Assembly: GCA_030280995.1 (NCBI GenBank)
Contig: JASXTE010000007.1
Location: 3,518,001-3,582,000 of the forward strand
Origin: Hemileia vastatrix
Taxonomy: Eukaryota > Basidiomycota > Pucciniomycetes > Pucciniales > Zaghouaniaceae
Direction: 5' to 3'
Length of the DNA: 64,000 bases
This document shows, piece after piece, positions 25,727 through 36,500 of the stretch (its first letter is position 1; every line of letters begins with the position of its first letter). The notes under the pieces were generated by a model. The model saw nothing but the letters and a program-made list of their open reading frames with translations. It was not told the DNA's origin and searched no databases. Position numbers and translations under genes: made by a program.

Positions 25727-26969
25727 TTGCTAGTCAAATATTTGTTGACTTTAGAGAGGCCAGAAGATTGTGAAGACGATGAATGGGTGGCTATCAAGAG
25801 GAATTCATCTACGTTTTACCTATCTGGTCAACGTTTAATGAGGAGAAGGTATCCAAATCCTCAAGTAGTTATAACTCAACAGAAGGGGAAAGAATTAGTT
25901 TTGAAATCACTGCATGAAGATCTCGGGCATAGAGGCGTTGGAGAAACATTTAGAAGAATTTCTGATCTATAAACAGTGGGTTCAGTCATGCGAAGAATGT
26001 CAAAGACGAAGTTATTTAAGGCCAAAAGAACCTGGACGCGCGACCGGTGAATATACACTCTTTGGGAGAGTTAGTTTAGATGCCGTTCATATAAAAGAGG
26101 GAAGGTATAGATATTTAATAGTGGCCAGAGACAACTTATCTGGTTGGGTAGAGGCAGCGCCTCTTATTAATTTTACTGCCAAAAATGTGGCAGAATTTTT
26201 GTTGAATAATTGGGTATATAGGTATGGGGTAATGAAGTTGGTAACAGTAGATGGAGGTCCTGAATTTGGGACAGAGTTTAAAGAGGCCGTATTGAAAGTT
26301 GGATCAAAGGTTAGGGTAGCAACCCCATATTATCCTGAAGCTGAAGGCATGGTGGAAAGAGGGCATCAAGTTATTAAGGATGCTTTAATTAAAATGTGTG
26401 GGACAAGTGCCAAAAAGTGGAGGCACTATTTACCTTTAGTTTTATTTGCTGATCGAATCACTGCCAAAAGGACAACCGGATTTTCACCTTATGAACTTGT
26501 TTTTGGACCGAAAGCAGTTTTACCGGTTGATTTAGAAGCTGAATCATATCTTGGAGTTGACTGGGACATGGTCAAAACTACTGAAGAATTATTGTGTGCA
26601 AGAATGATGCAGCTAGAAAAGAAAGAAGAATATTTAGAAAAGGCATATTTGTGGATGGTGAAGATCAGAAACCAATCAGTTAGATATTGGGATGAGCGGT
26701 TGGCACATCGATTAAGGAAACCTTTGAACCCAGGTGATATGGTCCTGGTGTATAATAGAAGTCTAGAGAGTCAATGGTGAAAGATGTTTGCAGATAGGTG
26801 GAATGGACCGTATAAAATCAAGGAGCAAGTTTCCGGCGGTTCATATGTGTTAGAAGAGTTGGATGGAGTAGTATTGAAGAAGAGGGTAGCGGCCAATAAA
26901 GTGAAACGGTTCTGTCCTAGAGGCACCAGGAGTGCCGAAGTATTCCTCCGCAATGAGGATAAACAATGA
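25727..26969 (+). pseudogene. Integrase of element A, degenerate
   Basis: The N-terminal zinc-binding part starts in one phase (LKSLHEDLGHRG). About 31 bases covering B's RFWWPGMKLAV are missing near 25,965, and the Cys pair (SCEECQRRS) follows in another phase. The DDE core is recognisable: SLDAVHIKEGRY, LVTVDGGPEF and YYPEAEGMVERGH supply Asp, Asp and Glu. The end carries the WNGPYKI segment typical of gypsy GPY/F modules, after a TGA at 26778-26780 where B has GGC. No chromodomain follows. Confidence 0.88.
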
Positions 26970-27110
26970 TATCAACGAAATTTTATGGATACCTCCACAA
27001 CGAGGATAAACTATGATATCAACGAAATTTTATGGATACCTCTTCAATGAGGATAAACTATGATGTTTATAAAAATCTTATCGACCTCCGCAACGAGGAT
27101 AAACTATCTT
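26930..27110 (+). repeat. Four CTCC-N-GAGG-ATAAACT stem-loop motifs after pol of A
   Basis: Motifs at about 26944, 26990, 27039 and 27091 share the form CCTCCRCAACGAGGATAAACT. The first overlaps the end of the integrase frame. Neighbouring bases (GATATCAACGAAATTTTATG) are repeated as well, so this is a short tandem array. Confidence 0.8.
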
Positions 27111-27280
27111 CTTTTTTTATCAAAAATACTTTACTATTGTTATACTGTATATGGGCAACAAAACTATGATGAAACTTAACGAAATTCAAGAAGACCTTCT
27201 TTGAAATTTTCAAAAACTTAAAATTCTTAAAATATGGGTGAATATAGTGTTGGAAAATTTTTAAAATTTATTGGAAGAAG

Positions 27281-27363
27281 TGTTCACAGGGGAACCTTCT
27301 TAATTTAATATTGGCAAGTGTGGGGATAATTGATGGGTTGGCTGCTCTATACACAATTACCCC
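27281..27363 (+). ncRNA. Two-stem structured module, copy in element A
   Basis: An upstream hairpin (AGAAG ... CTTCT, with CACAGGGG in the loop) is followed after about 20 nt by a hairpin at 27322-27363 with arms GGGGATAATTG and CAATTACCCC around the loop ATGGGTTGGCTGCTCTAT. Copies in B and C keep the loops but change the stems in a compensating way. RNA function is inferred; only the pairing and recurrence are seen. Confidence 0.6.
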
Positions 27364-27581
27364 ATAATGTTCGTTTCCAAAATTTTCCCTGTTTCTAGTT
27401 GAATCCTGGCTTTGTCTTTTAATTATAGGAAGTCCACTAAGACTATAAACTGGAACGAATCAAGAGACACAGCTCTCAACGCCGGATTCAAGATTCTTTT
27501 TATTTTATTTTGTTTTTGATTTTTTTTATGTTAGATTGTGATTTCTTTTCTTTAATATATATTATGAATTATTGTAAAGGT

Positions 27582-27643
27582 GATGCTCACTGGTGGTCTC
27601 TAATCATTTTTATAAATTGGAGGGAGCCCACCCAGTGATCATC
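27582..27643 (+). ncRNA. Long hairpin GATGCTCACTGG ... CCAGTGATCATC in element A
   Basis: Arms of about 12 bases enclose a loop with GTGGTCTC and GGAGGGAGCCCAC. The same hairpin with slightly different arms lies at 38674-38729 in B. It sits in the same order relative to the neighbouring structured modules in both elements. Confidence 0.55.
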
Positions 27644-27712
27644 ATTATAAAAATCATCTTCTAAAAACTTTCATTTATTTTCTTTTCTTTTCAATTTCTC
27701 AAAATTGTGTAA

Positions 27713-27782
27713 CCACATCAAGTTGCACTTGGATGTGGGTATGATGTCAAGGGTACGGCTCATTAAATGGCCGGGGGGCATC
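27713..27782 (+). ncRNA. Double hairpin with conserved second loop, copy in element A
   Basis: Hairpin one, 27713-27738, pairs CCACATC with GATGTGG. Hairpin two, 27743-27782, pairs GATGTC with GGCATC around a loop containing CGGCTCATTAAATGGCCGG. Two copies in B and at least one in C share loop two while the arms differ. Confidence 0.6.
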
Positions 27783-27925
27783 TTTTAAAATTTTATTTTG
27801 AAATTTTTATTATTATTATTATTTTTTTATCTTTCTTTCACAATCGTTTATCTTTCTTTAAAAATTAAATTTTAACTTTTATTTCAAAACTATCTTTACT
27901 AAAATATTTTATTTTAAATTAAAAA

Positions 27926-27958
27926 CAAAATTAAAATTAAAATTAAATAAATAAAAAA

Positions 27959-27997
<39 letters not shown>

Positions 27998-28027
27998 AAA
28001 TAAAATAATAAAATAAAATAAAAAAAA
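27926..28027. repeat. AT microsatellite, mainly (TAAA)n
   Basis: A run of TAAA units with interruptions in the 3' region of element A. Neither B nor C has it at this length. Confidence 0.9.
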
Positions 28028-28159
28028 TTAATTAAATAAATTAAAATTATTATTATATTTCTTAGTTTTATTTTTCATTCTTCATTCTTTTTAGTTTTAT
28101 TCATTTAGTTTAGACAGGAAACAGGGTCTAGGGGAGCTCAAAACCTATGGGATTTTACT

Positions 28160-28915
28160 TCAAGACAGCTGTTAGTCCTCCAAGACTTTAAACTGGCTAC
28201 TGTTCAAGACTTTCCTTAAGGGTTTTATACAAATTTTGGAGCCATTAGTCTTCCAAGACTTTAAACTGGCTAATTTTCAAGACTGTAATTAAAGATTTTA
28301 TATTGGAGCTGTTAGTCCTTCAAGACTTTAAACTGAATTTTAAGGATGATCAAGATTTTATGGATATTTTCAGAGACGGATTTTTTTATACAAATCAAAT
28401 CTTAGGTCCACCAAGACCTTAAACTGGAGTGTTATCAAATGTTAGGTCCACCAAGACCTTAAACTGGACTATTATCAAGCTGTTGGGTCCACCATGACCT
28501 TAAACTGTATTTCTTATCGATCAAATGTTTGGTCCTCCATGACTTTAAACTGGTAGTTCATTCATTGTTTAGTCCACTATGACTTTAAACTTGAAAATTA
28601 ATATCTGCAAGATAATTCAACATTCATTGGTCCACTATGGCCTTATACTGGATTACTTAACAATCAAATGTTTGCTCCACTATGAAATTAAACTGGATTA
28701 TCAAATTTATTCAATCTTTGGTCAAGCCTAGGCCTTATTTAGGAATTTATCAAGTTATTTATGCACCTAAACAATCTTTGGTCCACCAAGACCATAAACT
28801 GGCAATCGATTATATGTTTGGTCCACCAAGACTTTAAACTGGAATGTCAATCTTGTTTGGATAACTCAATTCAATCTTTTAATTTATCACTGTCCACTAA
28901 GACTCTAAACTGTTT
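28160..28915 (+). repeat. About 13 copies of the GTC-N6-GAC-TTAAACTG stem-loop motif
   Basis: Copies lie at about 28175, 28249, 28317, 28407, 28446, 28486, 28530, 28570, 28630, 28675, 28778, 28820 and 28890, plus an outlier at 27431. The form alternates between AGTC-N6-GACT and GGTC-N6-GACC, each followed by TTAAACTGG or a close variant. The spacing is irregular (39 to about 100 bases), so this is not a simple satellite. Confidence 0.85.
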
Positions 28916-29580
28916 ATTCAATTATTTCAGGAATTGGGTGCTGATAAGCTTTAGGAGGTTAAAATTTTAGGTGGTGATGATGCTAAGAAAAGCATAATGG
29001 TTAATTAGGTGAAATTTGTGGCGCTCTAACATGGTCTAAAGTTAATATTATTATTGGAAGCCTGGCAAAAGTATTTTATGGGTTTGCTGTATAGAAAAGT
29101 TTGAAAATTGTGATGAAGGAATCAGAAGTTAGGGTGGTAGTTGGATTTTAGGGAATGATTTTTTTTAGTGCTTCATTGTTAGGCCATTTTTGGTGTGAAG
29201 CTTGGAGAACCTTATGGCGAGATTAAAATCATAGAATTCGGCTCAGTTGGGGGCCCTATGAGGTTGGAATCAGGAGTATTCGGCTCATAGGAAGATCCAC
29301 TCTCTCAATGCTGTGACAAGAAGGAAGACTGGTATATGGGAGTCTGAAGGGATTCAAACCTTGCTCTCAGTAGTGGAATCATCACAAGATTTATTTTATT
29401 TTATTTTATGTTATATCAAGCCAGAGAAGAAGAAACAACGTTTTTATTATAAAGAATTAAAAGAAGACCAGCTAAAACAAATTTATCAAATCATTTTATT
29501 AGAAAAGATAATTCTTTTGGAATTGCTGAACCACTTATGCAAAGCTATAAGAATGGGGACGTTCTCAATTGGAGGGAGGA
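28916..29580. other. 3' region of element A up to the LTR
   Basis: No antisense genes are recognisable where B and C carry theirs. A plus-strand frame at 29313-29588 runs across the polypurine tract and into the LTR and is probably chance. The tract GGAGGGAGGA at 29571-29580 directly precedes the LTR and is the likely plus-strand primer; B has the same tract. Confidence 0.6.
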
Positions 29581-29733
29581 TGTGGTAGCCTAAAGTTTAG
29601 TATGGCACCTAAGTACGTAAATGGAGTTATTACGGCGTGCAGGATTGGCGTTATTATTTTTTTATAAAAGGGTTTTATTTAATTTATTTGAGTTTTAAAT
29701 ATCAAGAAATTGGTCAAGAGCAAATGCCTACGC
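29581..29733 (+). repeat. 3' LTR of element A, left part
   Basis: Starts TGTGGTAGCC and matches the first 153 bases of the 5' LTR. It breaks after CCTACGC, where element B begins. Confidence 0.92.
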
Positions 29734-30826
29734 TGTGGTCTTCCAACATTGGCAGGGGCCTTTGTTGTGTGATTTGGTGCTGTTTGTGCATGTCTTAATT
29801 GACATCTGTTAAGGAATTTGGTATTTTTCTGGTTTTATTCCGTGGATATTGGGTCTGCAGGTATGTGGGTACTATCATTGGATAGCCCTGGTTTTTCTCT
29901 ATATTTTATGTCTTGAAGACATTTTTCATATTCTGCGTTTTAAGGGGTCAATTCCTCATTTTTCATTTATAAAAGATTGCTGTTTAATTTTGTTTTTTGT
30001 GTTTTACGGACTAACCTTAAGTCTTAGGGTTAAGTGCTTAGTACCATTTGATAGAGCTAATTTTTCTCTATATTTCATGTCACAATGTTGTTATAGTGAA
30101 ATTCCGTGTTTTAAAGTTTTTAGTAGTTGTAGCTAATTTTTCTAAGTAGATTAGTGGTTTTTATTGGTTTTCTGGCTTCAGGGAGGCCGGGCCGCTTCAG
30201 GCGGCATCTCCGACGTCGGGCGGCCCACCCGCCTCTGTTTTAGGAGGTTGGGGAGCGCTCCAGGAGGGTTTTTTATGCAATTTGGCAGGTACAGGCGCCA
30301 GATTGGTGGGTGCGCATGGGCTCTTAGTTAGTGGTCTGTGTGTACATAGTGAATAAGACAGTTTGGGGCAACCTTAATCATCATACAACCATCCGGAGGT
30401 GATCTCATTGTTCCTCACTCAGTTTTCACTGTTTTCTGGCCACAATTGGCTGTGTTTGTTGCAAGTGAGTTCTTCATTTAACTTAACTTTGGCAACTGTT
30501 TTCTCTGTTATAGTCTTGCAAGCTATAGCAAGTATTATTGCTGTCTCTGCTGTGGATTTGCAGCCTACATCAAGTATCTTTGCTGTCTCTGGTGTGTACT
30601 TTGTTCTACATTTCAGTTCTTTGGTCTGGTAGTCTATCTGGGGACTACTTTCTTGGCTCATCAAGCAGTCAAGTGTGTTAAACAGGAGCTTTAGCAAAAC
30701 AGGAACCAACTTACTTTAGCAAGTAAATCTCACTCTATTTTTCTAAAGGGACAGGGGATTTTCTCTCCGGTTTTTCTCCAACTCCCTTGGTCAAGGCCTA
30801 TAGCTAGTACTATAGGATTGTCTACA
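29734..30826 (+). repeat. 5' LTR of element B
   Basis: Begins TGTGGTCTTCC and ends TTGTCTACA. It contains a GC-rich block (30181-30236) in otherwise AT-rich DNA, with CCGACGTCGG at 30210-30219. Short open frames inside it occur in both LTRs and are not supported as genes. Confidence 0.95.
30181..30236. promoter_or_regulatory. GC-rich LTR block with CCG-N4-CGG palindrome
   Basis: CCGACGTCGG is a perfect palindrome with CCG and CGG triplets separated by four bases, an arrangement bound by some fungal Zn2Cys6 regulators. It is repeated in the 3' LTR (42748-42757). The reverse complement of the neighbouring 26 bases recurs inside the antisense gene at 40455-40480 with two or three changes. A regulatory role is inference. 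Confidence 0.4.
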
Positions 30827-30830
30827 TTTC

Positions 30831-30848
30831 TGGCGCCCAACATGGGGA
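30831..30848 (+). other. Primer binding site of element B
   Basis: TGGCGCCCAACATGGGGA lies four bases after the LTR. It matches the same tRNA-Lys(CUU)-type 3' end as element A with one mismatch (CATG for CGTG). Confidence 0.8.
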
Positions 30849-30916
30849 GAACTTGCTAGTTCTTTGGAATCTCTGTTTTCCTTGGTTGGCTCTTTTTGGT
30901 GTTTTGGACTGGAGGA

Positions 30917-33299
30917 ATGGCTTCTGGTTCTGCTATTCCTGTGGTGACTGTCAGTGGAGGGGATGGTCCTCCTTCTGTGATGGTTAGGGAGTGTGTGAGG
31001 ATTAAAACTTGGGATGGTACCAAGTTTAATGGGGAGGATGTCAAGTGGTTTCTAGAGAAGTATGAAACTGCTGCTGGAGTGGATGGTGCTTCCTACCTGG
31101 ACATGGTGAAGCAGATTATCTTCTTCATTGGTGATAGGTCAGTGGAGAAGGAGATTGTGGCCATGTCTGGCTACAAGAAGAGGGATTGGAAATTGTTGTG
31201 TAGGGAAATGGTGGATAGATGGGGGTGTCAGGTTCACTATGGTGGACTTGAACAAGGTTGTCAGTGAATGGCAATCTTATGGTGGTGTTGGTAACTTAAA
31301 TAGTTACAGGAAGTTTCTGCTACAGTTTGATCCTGTGGTGGAATACTTGGTGGAAGTGGAGGAGCTGGCACATGAAAATGCTGCCAAAGATTTTTTTTGG
31401 TCTGCCCTGGCTAGAGATGTCAGGATGGATATGTTGAAGGAGTTGTCAAGAAAGGAATTGATGAAAACTCTTTCTAATGGGGATCAGAAGTTGCCTGCCT
31501 TGGATAAGGTGAAGGAGGCTGTTGAGGACCATTTGAAGTTATTGGCTGTGGACACCTATCAGGAGGGGTGTGCCAAGTATGTCAGCAAAGTCAGTGAGGC
31601 TTTGGCTGAAGAGGAAGTTAGGGAGAAGAAGGAGGAGAAGAATTTGGTGCACGTTCCCAAACAGGAGAGGGACCCAATGGTGGAGCAGCTGGCTGATCTG
31701 ACAAAACAGCTGCACATTTTTGTTCAGGAGGCCAAGAAGGTAAATAAGGCACCTTCTCAGCCAAGAGATTTTGAAAGAAGGGCTGGTAGTAGTGATCCTT
31801 GGGTTTGCTCTTATTGTAGTAGGAGGGGGCACAGGTCCAATGATTGTTGGGCATTGAACAGAGATGTGTCTGAAGGAAAAGTGGAGTTTGATGGAAGGGT
31901 TTTTAAGTTCCCTGACGGTTCTTTTGTGAAGCCCAGTGAGGGGCAGGCTCCTGTTGATTTTGTCAGGAGAAGAGGTGGTCTCAATCAAAGGAGGCCAAGG
32001 TTTGAGGAGATTCCTGATCAGGGGAAGTCTTCTGTTAAGGTAGATGAGGACGTCAAGGGAAAGGGGAAGGAGGTCAATAAGGTCTCTTTTTCTACTTCTT
32101 TTGGTGGTTTGGAGTTGTATTCTTGTGGTGGACAGTCAAGTGGTGAATGCTTGGCTGGTGTTTATGATGTGGAAGCAGGAAAGGTGAGTAGGCCTAAGAG
32201 TAGTTCTCAGGCCCAACCAAAGCCAAATGCTTCAAAGGGTGATCCTAAGCTGAGTGAAGCTAGGAAGAGGTACAGCAAAGAGGAGCTGTACAAGATGCAG
32301 AAGGGTATGGCTGACATGGGCCCCCCTAGTTTTGGTGCATTGGACCTGAATGGTGAGCCAATGCAAATGGATGTGGATTCTGACTCTGAGGAGGATGTCC
32401 CTTTGGCTTCATTGCCAAAGCCTGTTGGAGTCAAAGGTTCTGGTGAAGGATCTGGTTTGGTTCCTGTTAATGGTAAATCTGTTGGTGGTGCTGGTCCTCA
32501 AGAATCTTCTAGGACCAAGGTGGTGAAGCAAAGAGCTCACTTTGAGAGGCCAGTAGTGTCTGGTCAAGTTAATGTTATGGACTCTGTCTTGGAAAGGATG
32601 AACCAGGGTCAGGTTTCCCTATCTTATGGGGAATTGTATGCTATCAGTCCAGGGTTGGCTGATAGGCAGAAGAAGTTATTGACCAGGAGAAGGGTTTCTT
32701 CTGGTGAGGTAGAATACATTTGTGATTCTGCTGAAAAGTTTGGTGAGGGGTTGGAAACTCATTTTTCTGCTCCTCTGGGATATGTCAATGTCACTCTGAA
32801 TGGCAGGGAGGCAAGGGCATTGGTGGATTCAGGTTCTCAGATAAACCTGATTTCTTTGTTTGAGGCAACTCATATGTGCCTCCCCATCAAAACTGGTATT
32901 GGTGGGAATTTGAGAGGGATTGGTGGCCATGTCACTGAATTGGTCGGAACTTCAGAGTTTGTGAAGTTAGATGTTGGAGGAGCCTCAGGGAAGGTTCATT
33001 TTTACATTGCTAAAGGTAATGTAAAAGCAGTTTTGGGCGGGCCATTCTTGATGGATTTTCAGGCAAGAATTGGTTATCAATTTGATTTGGGAATCAGTTT
33101 GGAGTTGACTGGTGAAGACGAAAGGAGGCTTCACATGAGGTTATCATCCCCTGGAGAGGATGGTTGGGAGACTAGGCCTGGTTTATCTTCAATGTGCCAG
33201 TGCATGGACTGCTGCAGGAGAAGGAAGGAAGTGGGTGCTGCCTCTGGTTTTTTGGAGTGCGGCTCAGGCTCTATTGAGAGTCTGTCTTTTTTAGAGTAA
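30917..33299 (+). CDS. Gag-protease polyprotein of element B (one G-run frameshift)
   Basis: ATG 30917 (MASGSAIPVV) fits the start of A's gag. The product builds the particle and contains its processing protease. Capsid-like part: TKFNGEDVKWFLEKYETAA. The CCHC knuckle CSYCSRRGHRSNDC is near 31,806-31,847. An acidic/Ser-rich linker (DVDSDSEEDVPLAS) leads to the retropepsin motif ALVDSGSQINLIS with its catalytic Asp at 32826-32828 and the flap region GGNLRGIGGHVTELVG. A Cys/Arg cluster lies near the C-terminus. The frame changes at five Gs (31221-31225) where A has four, so either this copy has a 1-base insertion or the run is a sequencing error; the rest is open to TAA 33297-33299. Whether pol is reached by readthrough, reinitiation or another route is not evident. 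Confidence 0.88.
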
Positions 33300-33302
33300 T
33301 GA

Positions 33303-33395
33303 GGGCTGATCACCCTAGTGCTACAACCTCCCCCCGAGATGAGGAAATCCCAGGTTGTAGTAGGTCAGCTCCCTTGGAGATATACCAAGTGGATT
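33303..33395 (+). ncRNA. Structured element directly after the gag stop codon of B
   Basis: CTACAACCT (33321-33329) pairs with AGGTTGTAG (33352-33360), and outside this GCTGA (33305-33309) pairs with TCAGC (33365-33369). A short hairpin (CTTGG ... CCAAG) follows. A has the same arrangement at 22710-22793 with different but still pairing arms (GTTGTAATC and GATTGCAAT). Its place at the gag-pol junction suggests a part in pol expression, which is inference. Confidence 0.55.
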
Positions 33396-33538
33396 TTCAA
33401 CTTTCTCTTTTTAATGTTTCTCTTCTCTGAAAGTATTCATCAAGTTTTTTATCAAGTCTCTGTTCTCTCTCAAGATTCTTAATTATTTTTAATTCAAGTT
33501 TAAAGAAGAAGATTGATTATATATCTTTATTGAAAGAT

Positions 33539-36500
33539 ATGCGGAAAAGTTGTGGGGCGGTGAGATTGGGGTCTAAAAGTAAGTCCTCCCAATTGTGCAC
33601 CGCTAGGGTTTCTTCTACACCTTTCAAAAACATTACCTGGGCCACACCTGTGAGCATTGGGGAAACCCCTGGTTATTTTTTTAGGACAGAAGAAAACTCA
33701 AGAAAAGAAGATAAAAATTTCAAGATAATTCAAGAAAATCAAGAAAAAAATCTGAAGATAATGAAGAAAGAAGATGCAAAATATTTTTGTGAAGATTGTC
33801 AAGATCTATTTTTGGCCTCCAGCATGAGGTTAAACTGCAGAAAATTTTGAAGCATGATGATCGTCAAGATCTATTTTTGGGCCTCCAGCATGAGGTTAAA
33901 CTGCAGAAAAATTTGAAGCATGATGATCATCAAGATCAATTTTTGGACCTCCAGCATGAGGATAAACTGCACAATTTTAGAAGATGTGATTCAGAAGACA
34001 AATCAAGATTTGAAGATTTGGAAGTTGGAAGTGAGGATGAAGATGTGGGATTGCAGAAAAGTTTTGGAGTGGTGAGATTGGGGTCTAAAAGTAAGTCCTC
34101 CCAATTGTGCACCGCTAGGGTTTCTTCTACACCTTTCAAAAACATTACCTGGGCCACACCTGTGAGCATTAGGGAAACCCCTGGTTATTTTTTTAGGACA
34201 GAAGAAAACTCAAGAAAAGAAGATAAAAATTTCAAGATAATTCAAGAAAATCAAGAAAAAAATCTGAAGATAATGAAGAAAGAAGATGCAAAATATTTTT
34301 GTGAAGATTGTCAAGATCTATTTTTGGGCCTCCAGCATGAGGTTAAACTGCAGAAAATTTTGAAGCATGATGATCGTCAAGATCAATTTTTGGGCCTCCA
34401 GAATGAGGTTAAACAGCAGAAAATTTTGAAGCATGATGATCGTCAAGATCAATTTTTGGACCTCCAGCATGAGGATAAACTGCACAATTTTAGAAGATGT
34501 GATTCAGAAGACAAATCAAGATTTGAAGATTTGGAAGTTGGAAGTGAGGATGAAGATGTGGAATTGTGGAAAAGTTTTGGAGTGGTAAGATTGGGGTCTA
34601 AAAGTAAGTCCTCCCAATTGTGCACTGCTAGGGTTTCTTCTACACCTGTCAAAAACATTACCTTGGCCACACATGTGAGCAATGGGGAAACCCTTGGTTT
34701 TTGTTCCAGGTCTGGTGGTGAAGAATTCCTGAAGATCCCTCAAGTTGAAGGTGGAGCGGCAAAGTATAAGAAGGTAGTGCATAAGATTAGGCCTGTCAAT
34801 GAGCCTATGCCTGTGGGTTTGAATCCGCCTTTGAAGAGACCTCCTTTGTCAAGAGATCCGTACTGTACTCCTTTGGTGAAGAATCCTCCAGAATTTGTAG
34901 AGACGACTAGGGTGACTGTGGAAAGATTGAAAGTTGTTAATTTTGGTCCTGATGGGTGGTTTTCTGAGGAAGAAAAGAAGTTGTTGTTGCATGTTATTGT
35001 GCTAAGGGAAAAAGCGGTGGCATTTGTTGAGGAGGAAAGGGGTGTTCTGAAGCACTCTTATGGGGAAACTTACTTGATTCCTGTTGTTTGTCATGAACCT
35101 TGGCAAATCAAACCTATTCCGATTCCAGCAGCTATCAGAGAGGATTTTGTGGAGATTATTAGGGAAAGAGTCAGGACTGGGTTATATGAACAATCAACAT
35201 CCAGTTACTCAAGTCCGGTGTTCTGTGTAAAGAAGCAGAATGGAAAGTTGAGGGTGGTTCATGATCTTAGAGCCTTGAATAGAGTCACTATCAAGGATGC
35301 TGGTATGCTGCCAAGTGCAGAGGATTTTGTTGAAGCTTTTGCTGGAAGGGTGTGTTATGGTTTGGGTGATATTATGGGTGGTTATGATGAGAGGGAACTC
35401 CATACGGATTCAAGGCCTCTCACAACTTTTGAGACTCCTTTGGGAAGATTTCAGCTCACTAGGTTGCCTCAAGGAGCAACTAATTCGGTGGCAGTTTATA
35501 AAGCACAGATGGCTTGGATTTTGCAGGATGAGGTTCCTACTCATGCTGGTATTTTTATTGATGATGGTGGAATTAAAGGCCCATCCACTGATTATGGTAA
35601 TGAGGTGTTAGCGGAGAACCCTGGCATAAGGAGGTTTGTGTGGGAATATGCAATAACTCTAGAGATAGTGTTGTTCAGGATTGAAGAGGCTGGTTTGACC
35701 ATTTCAGGGTCAAAATTCTGTTGTTGTGTTCCTGCTTTGGAAATTCTGGGTCATGTGGTATGTAAAGAGGGAAGGATTATGGCGAAGAAGAAGATTAATA
35801 AAATCCAGTCATGGCCAAGGCCTAAAAATACTACTGAAGTCAGAGGATTTTTGGGTGTATGTGTATATGTCAGGATTTTCATTAAGGATTTTTCTTTGTT
35901 GGCTTCACCTTTAAGAAGGTTGACCAGAAAAGATGCAGATTGGGAATGGACGGAAGAGTGTAAAGAGGCTTTTCATAAGCTGAAAAAGGTTGTTGGTGAA
36001 GATATAATTCTTCACAAGTTGGATTATGGTGTTGGTGCTGGAAAGATTTATCTGGCAGTGGACTCAAGTTATATCGCTGCTGGTGCTGTTTTGTCTCAGG
36101 AGGATAAGACTGGGAGGGTCAGGCCAGTAAGGTATGAGTCTGTGGTGTTTAATGAGGTGGAATCTAGGTATTCTCAACCTAAGTTGGAATTGTGTGGCGT
36201 AGCTAAAATTTTAAAGAAGCTACAGACGGTTTTGTGGGGGCAGCATTTTGAGCTGCAGGTGGATGCAAAATCTTTGGTTCAGATGATCAATACACCTAGT
36301 CTTCCAAATGCTCCAATGACTAGGTGGGTGGCATTTATTCAACATTTTTCTTTTGACCTGGTACACAAACCAGGTATAACTTTTACTATGCCTGATGGAT
36401 TATCAAGGAGGCCACCTACAGATGAGGATTCTGATTCTGAAGAGTTTGAAGAAGATGTTCCAGTGATTAGGGCCAGCACAAAGGGTGCTGAGGGTTTTTC

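Noticed and set aside
29849..30136. 95-codon LTR frame present in both B LTRs (also 42387-42674), and LTR frames at 30399-30709 and 42937-43247
   Set aside because: Presence in both LTRs follows from LTR duplication and is not evidence of coding. The peptides are hydrophobic T/G-rich readings without motifs.
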